A stretch of DNA of 60,983 nucleotides from Nephromyces sp. MM_2019. Lineage: Eukaryota > Apicomplexa > Aconoidasida > Nephromycida. Location of the stretch: assembly GCA_015657535.1 (NCBI GenBank), contig JADHZB010000118.1, forward strand, positions 1-60,983. Reading direction: 5' to 3'. The notes below the pieces were generated by a model, which ran no database searches, was not told the origin of the DNA, and saw only the letters and a list, made by a program, of their open reading frames with translations. Positions 11,091-21,601 of this stretch are shown here, piece by piece; the first letter of the stretch is position 1; each line of letters opens with the position of its first letter. The translations under genes and the position numbers were made by a program.

Positions 11091-12058
11091 CCCGTCTCCA
11101 ACCCATCATCTTCCGCCCCCCGCTCTCCATCTTCCTTCCCCCCTCCCCATTATCCTTCTGTTACTTAGTTTTACTCTCCCTCTCGAATTTGCAAGTTCAT
11201 CTTCAGCTGTTTATATGCTGCAAATTCCTGGCAGCCATGAATGAGGGGCATAGGGATCCCTCTTCAAGGTCGATACCCCCCAAGAATGCGAGAACGCTTT
11301 GCTACTCCTCGAACTCCCTCTTGCCTTAAGAGGGGGGAGATTTTGGAACTCCTCATTCTCTTAATACGCCTGAAACTTTCATCATTGTGGTATGAGACTC
11401 AAAGAGCACCTTCGCGCATACAGGACACAAACGATACACATACGCAACATAAAGCCCTGAAGACATTCTGAATAGAGAGTGTCCACATCAAAAAAGTAAG
11501 AGGGGAGAGATACTTGAGCAAGCGCCGAAAAAAAGTAAAGATTTTCGACATTTCAGCGTAAGATGAAGTCAAGCATAACACGAGTAACGTGTGTTTGTCG
11601 TGGTTTGATGTGTGTTACTTCTGGTGTGTGTTTTTGTTACCTGTGGTGCGTGTTTATATTGTGCTGTTTTGTGTTGTGATATGAAACTGCTCGGCTCCGA
11701 TAAAAAGCGTATATCGTTACGCGTAGCATTCACACTTTCTTCGAAAAAATGGTTTAATATTCATGCTTTTTTTGTTGATAAAGTAACTCAGAAATATATA
11801 CACGCGAGCATTTGCTATTAACCAGGAGTTACTAACGAAAAAACTCCTCTTCTGGCGCGCAGAACGTAATCTTTCTTTATCTTTCGCGGCACAGTTGCTG
11901 CTTTCTCAGTGTATGTAAACCTCGCCTTTTAGCAATCTCTTGGTTTCAACTGCTAAACTGTTTGCAGCTTCAAGCATTGCGAATAAATCGACTCTCCTCC
12001 CCTGTTTGCACTGCTTTGGAGGGTGTGATGAGACCATCCGCTGCATGTGCCCAAGAAG

Positions 12059-15000
12059 ATGCCCCTCTCACTGCTCGGAAATCTGAAATTTTTAGCCTTT
12101 TTCTTTGGATTTTGGCGAGTTTTGTTGCTCATCCTCTCTGGTGGGCACTTGTTTGACATTGCAGCGTCTTCCTCTGCTGCTTCTTCTCTTTCTGCCTCTT
12201 CTCTTTGCGCTTCTTTCTCTTTATCTCATCCTCTTCAGCTGCAAAGTAGGCCTGACGCTGAGCTTTTGCCAGTCTCATCAAGAGAGCGAGAAAAGTGGCT
12301 CAGTTCTCGCTTTTCTCAGGGAGAAGTGGGGAGGATTGGTTGGAGAGGTAAGTGGTATAGGCTTTATAGCAATTTATAGACTCTGCGTAGCAAATTAGGC
12401 TGGGTTTAGAGTATTGCTTTCGATTCTTTTGTTGAAGAAGTCTGCCCTCATCTTCACACACACACTGAAGGATTTTACGTAGAGCACTATTTTTAATGCA
12501 CTCACTAAAGTGGCCTTCTCACATCTTCTCACAAATAGTAAAGCTGCTTCTCTGTAACAACTTTGTGAACCAAACATTGAGGATTGGCAGAAATTTCGAA
12601 AATACTGCACAATACGCTTTTAGCCTTCGATTCCATCACTCCTTTTAAAGCATTAACTTTGCACCCTCACGAAGCTATCTGTGTATGGAGATATCAGGCA
12701 CTGTTGCTGAAGAAAAATTTGAGTTAAGGGCTGCTTTAAGCGATAGACTTTCATTATACGCGATATCTCTCCGGTATAAAAACTTTTATTGCGTGTCTTT
12801 CATAGAGTTTGCTTGCATATGCTTTGTGCTGCTGAGGCTTTGCACTGGTAGGCTTAACGCACTGCTTAAGATCTATCGAGAGGTTTTATGAGGATTTTGT
12901 TGACTACCGTTATTAGAGTTTGAACGTGTGCAAACTTGCAGTGCCTTCCTGCTGAATCAAGGGTAGTAACGTGGTCCGTGTATAATACATGAGAAGGGTG
13001 TGAACTGACTTGTGTGTGTATTCGTGTTGGTAAGTGTGCTCTTTTGCAAAACAATAGCGAGTTTTAATCAGAATTTATGTGTGTTTATCGATGTTTTTTC
13101 CTACTTAATAAGGCTTTACAGCTTGATTGTGTGCGTGTTTGGATTGGTGTGTATTTGAGAGTTTTTCAGAGCATATATAACTGTTCATGTGCGGATTTTT
13201 GTGTATATAAGTGTATTTCGCGTGTGCGCGTGTGTATTGATTGTGCGTGTGTATCGTGTATACGTGTGTTTTTTTTGTGTGTGTGCCATCTATGTATGTG
13301 TAATGTGCGCATATGTGTCGTATATGCATGTGTGTCATCTGTGCATGTCACTTGTGTATATTTGTCCCATCTGTTTGTATGTCAGCGCACTGATAGTTTT
13401 TGATGCTTTTCCTCTCTCTGATAATACCTTTTGCAGCCTTCTGCTGCTTCACACATTCCCTCTTTCCTCTATAAACTACTGATAATCTCTCTCTATGATC
13501 TTTGAGTCTATTCCTCTATCTTCTCACTTTTGAATCTGCTGCTCAAGTTCCTTCTTTTTCCTACAATTAGGAGGCTTTTCTCCTCCTGTTTTGGCATATA
13601 AGCCTCCTCTCTACAAACCTTCGCACGATGAGTATTTTACTATGGATAAAGCTCTAGAGAATGTGTGTCAATTCGCTAGGGCAAACTTCATAGAAACAGT
13701 AGAAGCCCATCTTAGCCTCAACTTAACCGCTAAGTTAGCATCTTCTTCAAGCGTAAAGGGTTCGGTTAATCTTCCTAATTCTACTGGAAAGATAAAGCGA
13801 ATTGCTGTGTTTGCACCAGTTGAGAGTTATGGAGACTGTGGAGCAGGTTTGTGAAGATTTTTGTATGATAGTATACGTGTGTGTCTGTATAGTAGACATA
13901 TATTTGTGTGCGTAGGCATTTGATCGTGTAATAGTGCATATCTTCTTTGTAAATGTTTTTATGTGTGTATTTGTATGCCTTCCACAGTGTGTGAGTGTGT
14001 TTCCTTTGTTAGATTACACAGAGGATGCGTGTGCATAACAGTGAGTGAAATTTTTTGAAGAATGTGCTGCTGTGTGTGTGTTTAAGTTTTTTGTGATAAT
14101 ATGAATGCTTTTGGATATAAGAGGGCGTGCGTGTGTGTCTGTCTCGATATGTAACTACTTCGATTTTTCTTGGTGAAATTATACGTGTCGGATAATGCGT
14201 GTGCGCTTCTGTTTGTGCAATTTTTTAAATGCTTTTATGAAGATTAGACTCTTTGCCTGAAGGATTACTTCCTGCTCTTTGATATTTCTGAAGGATTTTT
14301 CTTTAGAAGATGTGTGTAATCGAGAAAATCGTAAGAAATTCAAACATTCTTAGCTTTAGATGAATTATTTTTCTATGATACAACTTTTCTATTCTCCAGT
14401 GATCCTTAAGAGGCTTTATGCGTATGTTAGAATGCGTTTTTTTAAGAAGGCATTTGTGTGCGTGCTAATTGTTTGTGCAGGATTTTCCATAATATTTTGC
14501 GTTTTGTGTGTGTTACAAGATGAGGATCTATGCATTAAAATGAATCCTTTTATTATTTGTATGTATATATTACACAAGGAGGACTTATACATGAAGATAT
14601 ACCTTTTGTTGGTTTTTTTGTGTGTTTCTTTAACAATGAGCATCTATGCATTAACCTGACGCTTTTTATCTGTTTTTTTTGTTCATATTCTCTTGTGTGA
14701 TTTGACTATATGGTGTGTGCGCACATACATATGTTTGTCTCAGTAATACCCCAGCATCTCTCTATCTATTCTTACAGATATAGTAGGTGAGGAAGTACTT
14801 TTGAAGAAGATAGAAGCAGGTGGCAAAGAGCTTGACTTCGATGTCCTTATAACTATACCGGAGTTTGTACCGAGGCTAATCAAATATGGAAAGGTTCTAG
14901 GTAAGTCTTAAGAGGCGCTCGTGTGCATGGATATGCTGGTCTCAGCGAGTTATAGCTCTTATTTAGTCTTGTAGGTTGAAATCCCCGTATGAATGTTTTG

Positions 15001-15673
15001 CCCTCCACTCCCCTTTGATTGACTTTACGCGGTAGTGCAGGAAAGTATCTGCGTTCAATCTCTGCTACTTTCGCTGTGTGAGATGAACCCTCTCCAGGAG
15101 AAATTTAGAGCAAAAATTTTACTGGATCTCATCCTTGATTCTCCTCTCTGAAGTGCTCTCTTGCTGCTGTGGCGCGATTTTAATTGTACTCCTTTAAAAC
15201 CCCCAACATTCCCTTTAAAACCTGCAAAATACGCTTTAAAAAAAAACCCCAGTACTCCCTTAAAATCCCCTTTTAATCACTTCCTTCATCGTAGAATTAC
15301 CCGGCCTCCACGAAATATAGTCTAATTCCAAGTCCCAAATCTTCTCGCTCTTCCTCTGAATTCCTTCGCAGGTCCCAGGGGATTAATGCCTAGCTTTAAG
15401 CTTAATACCGTCACTGATAGGGTTGTCGAAGCAGTTGCCAACTATAAAATGTCAACGGTACAGTATAAGATGGACAAATGCTTTGTTATACACGCAGCAG
15501 TAGGGAAAGTTAACATGCCCGTTCCCCAATTGAAGGGCAATCTTGAAGCGTTAATAGGTAGTATTAAGGCGCAGAAACCCCCAAAAAAACACAAGGGAAA
15601 GTTCATAAAGTCTTGTCATATTTGTAGCACTATGGGTAGAGCGTACAAGCTGCTAGAAACTGAGATACGCTGA
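12059..15673 (+). CDS. Organelle-type ribosomal protein uL1 (L1), plastid/apicoplast-targeted candidate
   Basis: Four phase-consistent exons, 12059-12347, 13571-13846, 14778-14900 and 15372-15673, encode 329 residues. uL1 forms the L1 stalk of the large ribosomal subunit and helps release deacylated tRNA. Recognisable bacterial-type motifs run in order: LPNSTGKIKRIAVFAP (two-strand core), GADIVGEE, ITIPEFVPRLIKYGKVLGPR followed by GLMP (the L1 signature, about 211-236), VQYKMDKCFVIHAAVGKV, and the C-terminal KGKFIKSCHICSTMGRAYKL. The first 30 residues after the ATG include FLAFFFGFWRVLLLIL, a signal-peptide-like core, followed by a Ser/Ala-rich stretch to about residue 55. That is the two-part leader used for import into secondary plastids. 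The start has no closer in-frame ATG upstream. Exon 1 is linked by phase and leader logic only, with a 1,223-nt intron; a mitochondrial destination cannot be excluded. Introns are TG-rich like those of the preceding gene. Confidence 0.85.
15170..15290. repeat. Diverged 22-26 bp tandem repeat in the last uL1 intron
   Basis: Four units of the form CCCTTTAAAACCCCCAACAT lie between 15175 and 15285, with an A-run expanded in the third. They lie about 90 bases before the acceptor of the final exon. Confidence 0.5.
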
Positions 15674-17020
15674 AGCTTAGGCAGGAGTAGGTTTCTAGGT
15701 CCCAAGTAATTTTATGGGGTATTTTTGAAAGCCTGAAATTTTTTTTTAGGATTTCAAGCGTCTAAGAGATATTCTGCTAGTTTCAGGAGCATTGATATTT
15801 CTCCGAACTTCGGAAAATTTTGACGGTTTTCTCGAAATTTTTGAAAATTTAATATTTTTCCAAAACAGGCATGTTTTTGATGAAGTGCAGGCCTTTAATT
15901 GTATCAGGTAAGCCACGTAGCAGTATTAAAGCACGCCCTTGGGTAGTTTCTAGCGTGTATATGCTCAAGTTTGGTTATGCATACTGCCTCATGCTTGGGA
16001 TTATATTCGCACCAGTACTGTTAGAAGAAAAGGAGACTTTGTGGAGACCTTAAATGAGATTATTTTAACGGTCGCAATTGCCTATTTTTGCGATATCGAA
16101 TTCAATTCCAGGCTGCAGCTCGTTACGATAAATGAGCAGAATGTAAGATAGTTGTGCTAAACATAGATAAACTTTGATGCACTCATGGCTAAAGCAGAAA
16201 ACTCTGCTTTAGGAGCTTTATTAGCAGACTTACTTGATGAATACTTTTCGCACGTTTTTTCCAGGCCTTTACTTTGTTAATGGGATGGTTTTGAGAAGAT
16301 TCGGGTGTTGATTTCATCGTGTTATATTGGCCACCTTGTACTGGATATGAGTATTCGTTAACTTTGCTAAAACTTGAGTGGATTATATTATTTCGTACAT
16401 GATTGAAAATATGCTAAATGAGAAGGCTATGGTTTTTTTTTTGAGTTACAAATGTTACCACTCTTGGTGACCTGCTTATAGTTTATATCCATCTTTTATA
16501 TTCAAATTTTTTATTTTTATTGAAGATTTTTGGTTTCTTTTAAAGAATTTTTGGCCAATTTTCTACGGGATAATACGTCATGTCCGCGGAAATATATTGA
16601 TATTTTAAATGTATGGCTATGCTGCCAGGAAGCTAATCTCGACCGTATATCAACGGGCTTATAAATCTTTGGAGCCCTTTTTCGCCTTTACACAGTTTAA
16701 GACTGTACGTTATCTAACGATTTCATGCAGTGCAATAAATTGATATTCGGTGGCGGTATATACCCCGCGGGATATTACTGTATGTGCAACTATATTATCC
16801 TTGGAATTTAAGCTAAGATTGATATGTCTGCAAAGTATCTTGGTTGACTTAAGCGTACCTAAGGCAAAAAAGGGTTGAGCAAGCTCCACTTCATCTTCAA
16901 GCTTCTGTTTCTTCTTCATGCTTGGGTTTCAATTTTAGGTTACCAGGTTTAGTAGCGTGTCACTTATAATCTTGTTCATATCTAAAAATATTTTTAACTC
17001 TGTCACCTGATAAAGCGCGC
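15674..17020. other. AT-rich stretch without a confident gene
   Basis: This follows the uL1 stop. A 31-codon + strand frame at 16185-16280 (MAKAENSALGALLADLLDEY) is helix-like but too short to call. Acceptor- and donor-like signals around 15869 and 15909 surround another short open stretch, which could be untranslated or chance. Confidence 0.4.
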
Positions 17021-17194
17021 ATGAAAAAGCAACATATCATGAATCTGCCAGCCTCTTACCTTCCATCACTTCAAAAAATGAAGGTATGCATGACTATTCG
17101 CCCTATTATCCGGAGAGATACTCTGAATTTACGCTTTCCTCAAGGTAATGCATATAGAGCTGCAAAGCCAGATTTTCATAAACCAAGAAATTAG
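17021..17194 (+). CDS. Candidate 57-residue ORF, unrecognised
   Basis: ATG 17021 to TAG 17192-17194 encodes 57 residues of balanced composition: a short hydrophobic/proline start (MNLPASYLPSLQKMK), a basic middle (IRPIIRRDTLNLRFP) and a basic end (KPDFHKPRN). Size and charge resemble small organellar ribosomal proteins, but I recognise no family motif. A GTAATG donor-like site at 17145 means it could also be a first exon. No partner lies nearby. Confidence 0.28.
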   Translation: MKKQHIMNLPASYLPSLQKMKVCMTIRPIIRRDTLNLRFPQGNAYRAAKPDFHKPRN

Positions 17195-20100
17195 GGTGAA
17201 ATAAACGTGTTTAGATACTCTGATCTAGGCATGTATAGAGATCACTCAAGACATTTGTGTATGGTGCCATTAAGGTCCACATGCTGAATGGAGCTTTAAG
17301 ATTCTCTGAAAAAATGAGATTATAAAGCTGAACGTTGCAGCTCCTTCAAGTTTTTGACCTATGCTTTGCCTTCTATTTGCCCCCCGCGAAAAAGAATGTC
17401 GAGAGACAAATACCTATTTATGGGGAATTCGGAAAAACTCTAACAAATCAACTCCTGCAGGACAAACTCATTGCAGAACTCTCCGGGTAGTAGTTTTACT
17501 TTTTGCTGCTGCGTAATCTATCTAATAAGTCAAAATTAGCATATTCCCCTTTTTAAGGTAAGCCATATTTAGGGTTTATCTATATGAATATCAATCCAAG
17601 ATTCAAACATCGTACATCCCATATTTGATATTTTTAAGAAGAATAAAAGGCATCACGACGGAATTTTTTCTTAATATGCTTCTTAAATAATTAGAAGTTA
17701 TGAATTTTTCAGCTAGTTTGGTGCCGAGCCAGCTTTGAAGTCACGAAGGCCACCCTACAAAGCTTAGCTAAAAGGTAAGTATGAGGTATCAAAACTTATC
17801 GCTTGTATTTAATTCGCTCGGGAATCCTGAAAGGCCTTGGCACACACTTGATAAGTAAAGTGTTAGATTCCTCCAAGAGTTCTCGGAATCTTCGAAACTC
17901 GTTATTTCTCGTTGCTTAAATGCCTCCCGTAAAACAGCATATCCTGCCATTTTTAGCACATAGCAGTACACAAGTGCTCACTTATGTCGAGATGCACCCT
18001 GATTTGAGTTATGGCACATACAAAGTTTATTAGCCTTAGTATATAGCTGGATGTGACACATTGCTGAGCTGCTATCAAGTGTTCTGTGCTAGCTACGTTA
18101 CATTACGCCTAAACAACATTGATAGCATCGATCATGTACTACTCCCCTTAGCTTAACCGTTAAAAAAGAACTCCTTTCTGCTATTTTTGCCACTATTGAA
18201 GCGTTTGCTACGTTTTTTATGCTTCTACCGCTAATAATCGCTGTAAAATCGCTTTGCGAATATAGGTTCCGTTGCAGCCATAACTAGTATTGCCTGTGTT
18301 CTCATCTTGCGAGTTTTTGTTCTAGCCCTTCCGTTAAAAAAGCGTGACCTGACTTTTGAGGTTATCTTTCTGCGTGTATCTTTCGCTAAACGGGTTATTA
18401 ACGTACTCCTTCGAGAGCTATCTTTGCTTGAAACCATCGACACACGAATAGAGGTCACCAGTACACGCCGTTGCTTCACAACTATCGCTCTATACCTCAT
18501 GCGCTCTAGATATGAAAAGACATAGCTTAAACGTTGCTCTAGTGTCTTGCAATAAGTTAATGGTATTATTTTCACCTTTCTAGCTTTTGTAGTATAGCCT
18601 ACGCAGGCACTACGTGCTTTCCATGGTCCAAACAATACTAGTTTGGGCGTCTGAAAATTTCTGCAAGGATATGTGGCAAGGATGGGTATAGCACGAGGGC
18701 ATGGCATAATTTCCCCTCCTCTTAGAGGGCTGCACCCGCGCATTTGGTATCTTCGTGTAGTCTACACGCAAAATTTGAATGTCATAGCCATTCCATGCGC
18801 GTCATCTATCTGATCATTCCGAAGCTGAGAAGTCGGTCGCTGCGTTACATTACACCTAGCTTAAAGGCACATCCTGCCCCTGGCAACGCCTCAGTATTAA
18901 AATGCGCATGCCCCGGAGACTTTTGAGACCTACGTGTGATTCGCAGCGTAAGCTATCATAAACGTTTCCTGTGCGGACTAAATGAATTTGTCCTCCCTCG
19001 TCATCAAGTGAACATGTGATAAGCTGCGCAGAAAAAAGCGGAAAGCTTAAAGGAAAGTGTGTGACACTATGACGATGCGTATACCTGCACCAAAATATAT
19101 CCAGCGGTAGCTTGCCTCCATCTGTAATACATATCGCGAAGTGGGACGATATGCCAAGAAAATTTACTTGAATAATAGTTTCCGTATATACAGGAAGCTG
19201 CACTTGAGTCCTTCATTATTTTAACGCAGCGAAAATGTACCGGTGCGCACACATAGAAGGCGAATATACTTATGGATGCAAATGGGTGTACCGCTCACCT
19301 TTTTAACTTGAGTAAAGCTTGAACGAAAAGAGTGATGGTATTTCCTGCTGAGCAGAAGCTTAGATGTTTCACGTGCGTAAGCAGACAGGTGGAAGCATTC
19401 TAAATGGAAATTTCAGTGTTCTATTGAACGGATTATATCGAAAAACCACCGCTTTTAGCTTCAAAACTAAATGACGTTAGCGAGATCATAAATTCGAGTA
19501 GTTTCACACATGGAATTTGATTAATATAAACCGTATATAAGATATTGCTAAGGTTCGGGAAAGCACTAATAAAAGCATTACTGCTGCTAAGCTTTTCGCT
19601 AATAGTTTGAAGTAGTGGACCCATATATATTGAATATTTGGGGTTGAGTAATGACATTTGCATATTTTTGCATGTGGTGTATCAAAGAGCCACGTCTGGA
19701 ACTTTCGATTTTTCCATCTTCACTATAAAGTTTTTTCACGAGTCTCGGATCATCAGTCGCAGTAAAAATAGTAGGGTGCTTCTCGTGATAAGCTCCCCAA
19801 TTTCGCAATTGTGTGGTATATACTGCTGGAGGGTAGAAGCATAGGAAGAAAAAATTTAATCTCTGATGCTGGAATCCTTAAACGAATAAATTCTAGTACT
19901 CTCTGCAGCGAAGTACCATGAAGGGATTATGATGCTTCCGTTGTAGAGTGCAGCCGCGGTGTAATGCACAGCAGTGATGGGACAAGAGGATACTATAGGG
20001 TATGTTGTACCTCATGAAGGGTCTGTCGACATGAAGCAGAATAGTAGTACTGCAAAAGAATTTTCGGGGAAAACTGTTGTGGAGTGGAGGAATAAATTTT

Positions 20101-20979
20101 TTTCATTTTTTTAACGAAATGTTGATAGAAGAGAATCAAATGCAGCAGGATAGAAATAATTTTCAAAAGAAACGAAAACAAAAAAGTTGGTGGGCAGTGG
20201 CTCAAAGTTTAATAATGATAAAGTCTTAGGCAGAACTGACGATAAGATGAGGAGAAAACACGTACTGAAGTTTACCGGGGAACACATAGTGTCCCAAGAA
20301 TGCTTTGAAAATAGAATTAGAAGTGGCTTCAAAGAGTTCTAAAGCATGGGTCAAGCGTAGAATGAGTTATAAACCTCGAATATTATGGGAGTCGCGAAGC
20401 TCATGAATGTCGTTTATGCGTTTCAAGGATTCTAATATTCTAAATATACTTTCAGCACTATACAGTCGCTCAGGCGGTTTTCACGAACTATTGATACTGA
20501 AATTCTCCATATTCTCTCATAATAGCAAGAATTTTTTGAAGCCCTTTAAAGCCTGACGTCATTCATGAGTATACCAAAAATCAGTCTCCTCAAGATATTT
20601 GTGGGGCATAATTACTTGTAGTATGCGGCGTATGAAGCATACCAAAACATTCTTGAGGGTGTCTGCACAGTGTCGCTATCTCATTATGAACAAGAAAATC
20701 ATAAAAGGAAATAATAAAATATATTAGTAAAGGTGTCAGCTTTTTGGTCTCTGCTTCTGAGCCATAAATGGTGAAGCCACGATTTCCTAATTCCAAAATT
20801 GCTATCGCCCCCAGTTGATTTCTTTTCTATTCTTCGTGGGCCTGCTGCGTGTTGTTTACTCTATTCTGAGCTTTATCTATTCTCATAAACTTATCATGCC
20901 TCTTCTGCCATTACAGGGACTCCTTCATATATATTTATATAAGTGAAGCGTGCTTCTACTGCACGCATTGAAATCGCCA
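17195..20979. other. Long stretch without a confident gene; short + strand fragments
   Basis: The longest frame is on the - strand at 18231-18743 (170 codons, Arg/Thr/Ser-rich, no recognisable motif). That length is expected about once by chance here. On the + strand 19977-20114 reads MGQEDTIGYVVPHEGSVDMK and stops right after a run of seven T. The next frame continues open for about 37 codons (NEMLIEENQMQQDRNNFQKK), and another at 20225-20340 ends in GFKEF. These may be pieces of a decayed or mis-sequenced gene, or chance. Confidence 0.35.
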
Positions 20980-21294
20980 ATGGCTAACAAAAGGAAGGTA
21001 ATAAACGCCCTTAAGAAACTACCCTCACTGGCGAAGAATTTTGTTGGCACAATCTTCAATAATCTGACGGGTTTCAAGGAAAGCAATTCAAAAAAATCAA
21101 AGCTCTTCTCAGACACCCTGCTACTGGAGCTCTTACTACTTGGAGTAAGGGTACTCATGAGAAGGAAAGAACTCTTTGAGAATATCGTCAAATTTACAGG
21201 AAGAGCTAATAAAACTTTATGCCCATCCGGGATATTGTATAGAGTATTGGGCTATCCTCGAGTTATCGCACTGCGAAGCCAAATAGTTTCTTAA
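20980..21294 (+). CDS. Candidate 104-residue Lys/Leu-rich ORF upstream of the kinase gene
   Basis: ATG 20980 to TAA 21292-21294. The product begins MANKRKVINALKKLPSLAKN and has an amphipathic Leu-rich middle (LLLELLLLG) directly before a GTAAGG donor-like site. It may be an upstream exon of the kinase gene that starts at 21602, a small separate gene or chance. A second frame at 21411-21605 overlaps the kinase ATG by four bases. No domain is recognised. Confidence 0.25.
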   Translation: MANKRKVINALKKLPSLAKNFVGTIFNNLTGFKESNSKKSKLFSDTLLLELLLLGVRVLMRRKELFENIVKFTGRANKTLCPSGILYRVLGYPRVIALRSQIVS

Positions 21295-21601
21295 GCAGTG
21301 GTGAATGATAGGTGGACCCAGGATATGAGCAATATGACACACTTTGTATAAATTGTTTCATCGGGATAAGTAGTGCGTCTTACTCAGTAAGTCTAGGCAA
21401 CGTGTAATACTTGAGTCCATATTTCAGCGACAGCAAGACAGGAAGTTGTTTCGTGGTTTTATCGAGGATAAGAATGCAAAAGGTGTTGCTGGAAGCCCAC
21501 CTTGAGAATCAGAATAACAATTTCATATACGAAGTAAATAATATATTAGCCTGTTTAGAACCTGTGGCATATGCGAGGGGAATATCACGGATACATCTCC
21601 T

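Noticed and set aside
18231..18743. 170-codon - strand frame
   Set aside because: No motif, Arg/Thr/Ser-heavy composition, and a length expected about once by chance in a window of this size and composition.
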